Shown here: positions 15,198 to 17,913 of the stretch, one piece after another | How positions within the stretch are numbered: the stretch's first letter is position 1 | Layout of the letters: every line of letters starts with the position of its first letter | NCBI GenBank assembly: GCA_002316805.1 | Contig: DCEF01000023.1 | Span: 594-18,506 of the forward strand | Direction of reading: 5' to 3' | From: Ruminococcaceae bacterium UBA1036 | GTDB lineage: Bacteria; Bacillota; Clostridia; Oscillospirales; Acutalibacteraceae | DNA length: 17,913 nt | The notes under the pieces: generated by a model | Database searches by the model: none | Seen by the model: the letters and a program-made list of their open reading frames with translations, nothing else | What the model was told of the DNA's origin: nothing | Program-made: the position numbers and the translations under genes

Positions 15198-15366
15198 AAA
15201 AGGAATGTCGGTTCCTGCACTCGTAGCTGCATCCGGCGTACCACGCCGCACAATTCAGGATCTGGAAAGTGGCAACGATGGACGAATGTCCACCATGATA
15301 AAACTTGCTGATGCGCTCGGCGTAACACTGGATGAGCTTTGCAGGGATAAAGCAGAGGACGAATAA
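15172..15366 (+). CDS. Minimal XRE-family helix-turn-helix regulator
   Basis: 64 aa from a TTG at 15172, with AAGGAGG (15159-15165) 6 bases upstream. Nearly the whole protein is one Cro/CI-type HTH: NLRKIRTEKGMSVPALVAAS then GVPRRTIQDLESGN (recognition helix about 25-36) and MIKLADALGVTLDELCRDK. No dimerisation or sensor domain is present, so control must be through DNA or partner binding. Its likely target is the palindrome in the promoter at 14847-14875. A hairpin terminator overlaps its stop, closing the locus. Family is certain; the target is inferred. Confidence 0.9.
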   Translation: MNLRKIRTEKGMSVPALVAASGVPRRTIQDLESGNDGRMSTMIKLADALGVTLDELCRDKAEDE

Positions 15367-15382
15367 TCCTCTGCTTTTCCTT
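15351..15382 (+). terminator. Rightward intrinsic terminator of the XRE locus
   Basis: AGCAGAGGA (15351-15359) pairs perfectly with TCCTCTGCT (15367-15375), loop CGAATAA holding the stop codon, then TTTTCCTTT. Confidence 0.88.
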
Positions 15383-15388
15383 TGGCAT

Positions 15389-15413
15389 AAAAAAGGACGG
15401 CCGATGGGCGCCC
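15389..15413 (-). terminator. Leftward intrinsic terminator
   Basis: On the minus strand GGGCG and CC pair with CGUCC and GG around a 4-nt loop (one bulged C), followed by six U residues (15394-15389). It ends whatever minus-strand RNA crosses 15414-15520, or insulates the XRE locus from leftward late transcription. Confidence 0.65.
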
Positions 15414-15520
15414 TGAAATAATCATAGGAGTAGAGATTCTGATTTGAACCTAAACGGCGTAGTGCACTAGCCGACCGGGACGCAATCCCATGAGTTACCC
15501 AGATTGCCCCATCTTTGCAT
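15414..15520 (-). ncRNA. Candidate structured RNA or degenerate tRNA-like element
   Basis: No protein frame fits. On the minus strand the order is: a long hairpin GGGGCAATC / GATTGC-GT-CCC with an inner TGGG/CTCA arm; a second hairpin CGGC-TAG / CTA-C-GCCG; a T-loop-like AGGTTCAAATC (15451-15441); then the U-tailed terminator at 15413. TAACTCATGGGA (about 15496-15485) resembles a tRNA D-loop and GTGCACT an anticodon loop, but the acceptor and T stems do not pair, so it is not a working tRNA by eye. TAATAT near 15525 could be a minus-strand -10, with a weak -35. It may be a tRNA remnant or a small phage RNA. Confidence 0.4.
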
Positions 15521-15564
15521 ATTACCGGTCCTTTCCAGTTAACAAGTACAATTTATTTTCTTTG

Positions 15565-15675
15565 TTAAAATTGTAGGTCAAATTAATGTTTATATCTAAT
15601 ATGCTATATAATTCATTATTATAATTGTAAGTATTTATTATTGATTTTCCGAATAATTTGATTATAGTTGTAAGT
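15565..15675 (+). repeat. Three imperfect copies of a 14-bp motif in an AT-rich leader
   Basis: TTATAATTGTAAGT (15619-15632), TTATAGTTGTAAGT (15662-15675, one change) and TTAAAATTGTAGGT (15565-15578, two changes) lie in the same direction upstream of the secreted-protein gene. The rest of 15541-15727 is AT-rich noncoding sequence without a clear promoter; TTGATT (15641) with TATAGT (15663) at 16 bases is the best candidate. They may bind a regulator. Confidence 0.45.
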
Positions 15676-15743
15676 GAAAATGCTGAAATTAATGTAAGCC
15701 GTTAGTAGCATTGCATCAGGTAAAATTAAAGGAGGACTCAAGA

Positions 15744-16379
15744 ATGACTAAAAAGTGTAAAAAAATTCTGTCGTTTGTTTTGTCCGCATCCTTTATTCTT
15801 GTGTGCATTCCGACCGCAAGAGTATTTGCGGCAGGAAAAAGCATCTTACCCGCAAATCGGCCCACACATCAAGTACTATACACCAACAATTTTGAAAACA
15901 GTGAAACATATCCCATTGCTTCCAATCCATCCTATCAAATTAAATCAGTTGGGACAGACCATGCTCTCTTCTTTACACAGCCACTAAATGAAAGCAACCA
16001 GTATGAATTATATGCTGATTTTTTAATACCTTCTTATCACGGAGATCTATACCCAGATACTACCGTCAATTTTGATGTTATACTTCCTAAGAATGCCGTA
16101 AACTTTAATGGTAATATTCTGGGCGATTTTGAGTTCTATGATAACGGATATTGGAAAAGTGCGAGTTGGAATGCTCCATCCGGATCTGTGGAAGCATCCG
16201 ACTTTAAAGATCTTGGTAATGGCTATTGCAGTGCTCGTATGTCCGTCTCAATTTACGATCTCACAAGTGCAGAAAATGCAACTCGCTTAAGGATCGCAGT
16301 TTATGGGACCGCTATGGGAAGAATAACGACCAATTATTCCGGATTAATTGGCATAGACAATATTGTGTTTACCCTTTAG
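15744..16379 (+). CDS. Secreted beta-sandwich protein with signal peptide (moron)
   Basis: 211 aa, ATG at 15744 behind AAAGGAGG; an earlier start at 15711 would spoil the signal peptide. N-terminus KKCKKILSFVLSASFILVC with a likely cleavage at about residues 29-30 (ARVFAAG), so it is exported by Sec. The mature part starts with VLYTNNFENSETYP and ends with SGLIGIDNIVFTL, separated by beta-rich sequence (YELYADFLIP, TTVNFDVILPKN, GYCSARMSVSIYDL, TRLRIAVYGTA). This beginning and end resemble carbohydrate-binding or jelly-roll domains, where N-x-x-FE and IDNI/V-x-F/L are common; that is my inference. There is no catalytic signature. It faces opposite to phage genes and ends at a strong hairpin, so it is probably a moron altering the host surface or surroundings. 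Confidence 0.82.
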   Translation: MTKKCKKILSFVLSASFILVCIPTARVFAAGKSILPANRPTHQVLYTNNFENSETYPIASNPSYQIKSVGTDHALFFTQPLNESNQYELYADFLIPSYHGDLYPDTTVNFDVILPKNAVNFNGNILGDFEFYDNGYWKSASWNAPSGSVEASDFKDLGNGYCSARMSVSIYDLTSAENATRLRIAVYGTAMGRITTNYSGLIGIDNIVFTL

Positions 16380-16442
16380 AATTTTGTTGATTAAAAATTT
16401 GTACTTGAGTCTACAGTGCTACTAAAAGAATATGACTTTGTC

Positions 16443-16476
16443 AAAAGGCATTTGGTCAAACGACCAAATGCCTTTT
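16443..16476. terminator. Strong bidirectional terminator hairpin
   Basis: AAAAGGCATTTGGTC (16443-16457) and GACCAAATGCCTTTT (16462-16476) form a perfect 15-bp stem with loop AAAC, and the A/T ends give a U run in both directions. It ends the secreted-protein transcript and also faces leftward transcription. Confidence 0.88.
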
Positions 16477-16499
16477 CAATTTCAAACTTTGCACGCTAA

Positions 16500-16537
16500 G
16501 GCAAAAGAAAAGCGCCCGGCCATCGCCGAACGCCTTT
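16500..16537 (-). terminator. Leftward terminator directly after the late promoter
   Basis: On the minus strand AAAGGCGUUCGGC (16537-16525) pairs with GCCGGGCGCUUUU (16520-16508) over 13 bp allowing G-U, loop GAUG, then CUUUUGC. It lies only about 12 bases beyond the expected start of the promoter at 16556-16561, like the lambda pR'/tR' pair that is opened by antitermination. Confidence 0.6.
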
Positions 16538-16555
16538 CCGAAATTCCCTGATTAT

Positions 16556-16609
16556 ATTGTAGCACGGATAAAAGGAGCAGAACGGACAGTTTCGTACAGA
16601 AATGTACAG
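16556..16609 (-). promoter_or_regulatory. Probable late promoter with three 10-bp-phased activator repeats
   Basis: On the minus strand CTGTAC, CTGTAC and CTGTCC begin at 16609, 16599 and 16589, exactly one helical turn apart. They are followed by a -10-like TACAAT (16561-16556, or TATAAT 16556-16551) with no good -35. The array sits directly behind the ArpU-like gene and in place of a -35 element, as expected for an activator-dependent late promoter. Binding by the ArpU-like protein is inferred. Confidence 0.65.
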
Positions 16610-16614
16610 CTTTT

Positions 16615-17109
16615 TCAGCGCACCATTTCCGGAAAGACAATCTGGTCGGATGCCATGGCCAACCGCAAAAGGGAAGCGCCCGCCACTTGCTTAACTCGGC
16701 TCTCACTGTAATTGACTTTGTCCGCAATCTCTTTCCATGTCGGCCGGCGCTGGTATTTGCGCTTCCTCGGGCCTCCCATGTATCGCAGCTCCAGTATGTA
16801 ACGGTCAGTTGGGTCGAGCTTCCCGAGCGCAACACCGAGCCAATTCTGTTTCTCTTTCAAATCCGCAATTCGCTTCTGGCAGTCCATTTCTTCCTTTTCG
16901 TAAAAGCGCGCCTGGTCTTTCAGTGCCATATTGGCTGTCCTGTCTCCGGTCATGCCTTTGCCGCCCGGCATTCCTGTAAGGTTGACTGGCGGCAGTGTTA
17001 TCTTGTTTTTCTCGGCTTCGCAGTGGCGGATGGTAGCCCATTCTTCGGCAACCATGGCCGGGATGTCATAATAGGTTTTCAGCAGATTCTTCACTTCATC
17101 AACTGTCAA
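16615..17109 (-). CDS. ArpU-like / sigma-70 region 4-like late transcription regulator
   Basis: 164 aa from the TTG at 17109, with AAAGGA 9 bases before it; a GTG at 17127 would have no ribosome site. N-terminal half: DEVKNLLKTYYDIPAMVAEE, then a basic and polar linker (LTGMPGGKGMTGDRTANMAL). A middle helix ARFYEKEEMDCQKRIADLKE precedes a C-terminal HTH of sigma region 4 type: LGKLDPTDRYILELRYMG, TWKEIADKVNYSESRVKQVA (recognition helix around SESRVKQVAGASLLRLA). This resembles ArpU/LlgA-type phage regulators that switch on late genes of Firmicutes phages. It is the last gene before the late promoter and is followed at once by phased repeats. Family is likely; the target is inferred. Confidence 0.83.
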   Translation of the reverse strand: MTVDEVKNLLKTYYDIPAMVAEEWATIRHCEAEKNKITLPPVNLTGMPGGKGMTGDRTANMALKDQARFYEKEEMDCQKRIADLKEKQNWLGVALGKLDPTDRYILELRYMGGPRKRKYQRRPTWKEIADKVNYSESRVKQVAGASLLRLAMASDQIVFPEMVR

Positions 17110-17132
17110 CGGGTACCATCCTTTCACGCGTT

Positions 17133-17432
17133 TTATTTATCTAATTCTTTGTAGTTTTCACGCGGAAGCTCAAGCTTCAGCTCTCCAACTACAACTTTAT
17201 CGATATGTTCCCAGAAAATTTCATCTTTCGCAGCTTCATCCGCAAGCCTCATCATATCTCCGAGAAAGTCTGCTGTGCGGTCATGGCCGAAACCGAAACG
17301 CTCATGCAGAGCTACGATTGACAGCTTCACATACCGCATGAAGTTATCATTCTGGACACTGTCATCATATTCTTTCACAGTAGTCTTCTCACGGCGCGTT
17401 AAACGCTTTGAAGCCGGGATATGGGCTTTCAT
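17133..17432 (-). CDS. Unknown phage protein preceding the ArpU-like gene
   Basis: 99 aa, ATG at 17432 with GGGAGG 7 bases upstream; five further N-terminal codons are possible but include the ribosome site. Sequence is helical and charged: MKAHIPASKRLTRREKTTVK, then YVKLSIVALHERFGFGHDRT, ADFLGDMMRLADEAAKDEIF and VVVGELKLELPRENYKELDK. Similar small genes commonly sit beside the late regulator in Clostridia phages, without a known function. No motif is seen; it is 19 bases from the RuvC-like gene and 23 from the regulator, so it is in the same operon. Confidence 0.72.
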   Translation of the reverse strand: MKAHIPASKRLTRREKTTVKEYDDSVQNDNFMRYVKLSIVALHERFGFGHDRTADFLGDMMRLADEAAKDEIFWEHIDKVVVGELKLELPRENYKELDK

Positions 17433-17451
17433 TTCTTTACCTCCCACAGCC

Positions 17452-17913
17452 TTACGTCCGTCCGCGGCTCGGCACGAGGTACATATCGTGATAAGCCACG
17501 CCTATGGCAATGGCGCTCCAAACATCTTTGCTGACCCCGTAAAACCAGCCCGGGTGCTTTTTCGTTCCTTTTTCGCCGAACCTGTCCCGAAGAGCCTGAG
17601 AGATATTCGCGTCCTTTGCCTTCATGTTGCCGCAGAGCGTGATTTTCTCGTCCTTGCGGTAAATCATGCGCCTGTGCGGTATGTAGCCTGTTGTCTGCCA
17701 GAAGCGGCCAATCCAGACGCAGGTGTCAAACACGGTTTTTCCCGCTGGCATCCCGGTTCCGTAGTGCGCCACCATTTCGATTGCAAAATGTGGTGCATCC
17801 GGATATTTGAAATTTTGCGTAACGATTTTCTCCAAAAGGGCTTCATTATTGGTCTTGCCGAATTCAATCGGCTTTAAAATTTCGTCCAGGATTGCCCAGC
17901 CGCTTTCGATGTT
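17452..17913 (-). CDS. RuvC-like Holliday junction nuclease (5' end missing)
   Basis: Open to the right edge, 153 codons visible. The frame continues upstream of the internal TTG at 17835 with NIESGWAILDEILKPIEFGK, which belongs to the first strands of an RNase H-like fold in phage RuvC-like proteins. Next come FAIEMVAHYGTGMPAGKTVF (an acidic residue after the second core strand), DTCVWIGRFWQTTGY, ITLCGNMKAKDANISQALRD (Lys and Asp in the KAKDANI motif) and WFYGVSKDVWSAIAIGVAYH, with the late Asp expected of the active site. It should resolve branched DNA before packaging. The N-terminal catalytic Asp is outside the window. Confidence 0.82.
   Translation of the reverse strand, partial: NIESGWAILDEILKPIEFGKTNNEALLEKIVTQNFKYPDAPHFAIEMVAHYGTGMPAGKTVFDTCVWIGRFWQTTGYIPHRRMIYRKDEKITLCGNMKAKDANISQALRDRFGEKGTKKHPGWFYGVSKDVWSAIAIGVAYHDMYLVPSRGRT

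Noticed and set aside
14902..15366. Arbitrium or Rap/Phr-like peptide communication system
   Set aside because: The regulator is only a 64-aa HTH without the TPR receptor domain those systems need, and the peptides lack a typical short mature signal after a cleavage site. Kept only as a general peptide-regulator idea.
15429..15515. Functional tRNA (possible anticodon GCA) on the minus strand
   Set aside because: D-loop-like and T-loop-like pieces exist, but acceptor and T stems do not pair and the anticodon stem has two mismatches; called a candidate structured RNA instead.
15565..15675. CRISPR array or replication iterons
   Set aside because: Only three imperfect 14-bp copies with unequal spacing, no spacers of constant length, and no Cas or replication gene nearby.
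16482..16835. 117-codon minus-strand frame partly overlapping the ArpU-like gene
   Set aside because: It overlaps the strong regulator gene in another frame and covers the phased repeats, promoter and terminator; no ribosome site and no family.
17275..17877. 200-codon rightward frame
   Set aside because: Antisense to the RuvC-like nuclease and the small gene after it; composition is that of a shadow.

Overview
This window is part of a siphovirus-type (long, non-contractile tail) phage or prophage of a low-to-mid GC Firmicute, most likely a Clostridia/Oscillospiraceae-type host. Support comes from strong AGGAGG-type ribosome sites, frequent TTG and GTG starts, HK97-fold head genes and an ArpU-like late regulator. 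No integrase, lysis, replication or immunity gene is visible, so lysogeny cannot be shown from this piece. The main transcription direction is leftward (minus strand), and both window edges cut through genes: a RuvC-like nuclease on the right and the tail tape measure on the left.

Layout from right to left. (1) 17913-16615: end of the early/middle region, with a RuvC-like resolvase (5' end missing), a small unknown protein and an ArpU/sigma-region-4-like regulator. (2) 16610-16508: a probable late promoter with three direct repeats phased at exactly 10 bp, followed at once by a terminator. (3) 16476-14850: an island of rightward genes with its own signals. It holds a signal-peptide protein, a structured RNA or tRNA-like remnant on the minus strand, and a compact locus of a 30-aa hydrophobic peptide, a 40-aa hydrophobic peptide and an XRE repressor behind an operator-bearing promoter. 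(4) 14760-11951: packaging genes HNH, TerS and TerL. (5) 11954-11057: three extra small genes (39-aa and 76-aa membrane proteins, GNAT acetyltransferase) between TerL and portal. (6) 11019-7315: portal, ClpP-type prohead protease with an extra C-terminal domain, major capsid. (7) 7286-4737: connector and tail-completion proteins and a major tail protein with an Ig-like domain. (8) 4641-4148: tail assembly chaperone with a clear -1 programmed frameshift (slippery heptamer plus stem-loop) giving a G/GT-type pair. (9) 4156-3428: a rightward DUF4352-like membrane protein inserted as a moron. (10) 3317-1: tape measure protein, cut by the window edge.

The structural genes are tightly packed, often with overlapping stop and start codons, and read as one late operon. 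Two rightward cassettes interrupt it, each bounded by hairpins that look like leftward terminators, so leftward late transcription must have a way past them or restart after them. The most unusual items are the peptide/peptide/XRE locus, the late-promoter repeat array with its immediate terminator, the minus-strand structured RNA candidate, and a perfect 34-bp palindrome at the very left edge that may be an assembly fold-back.
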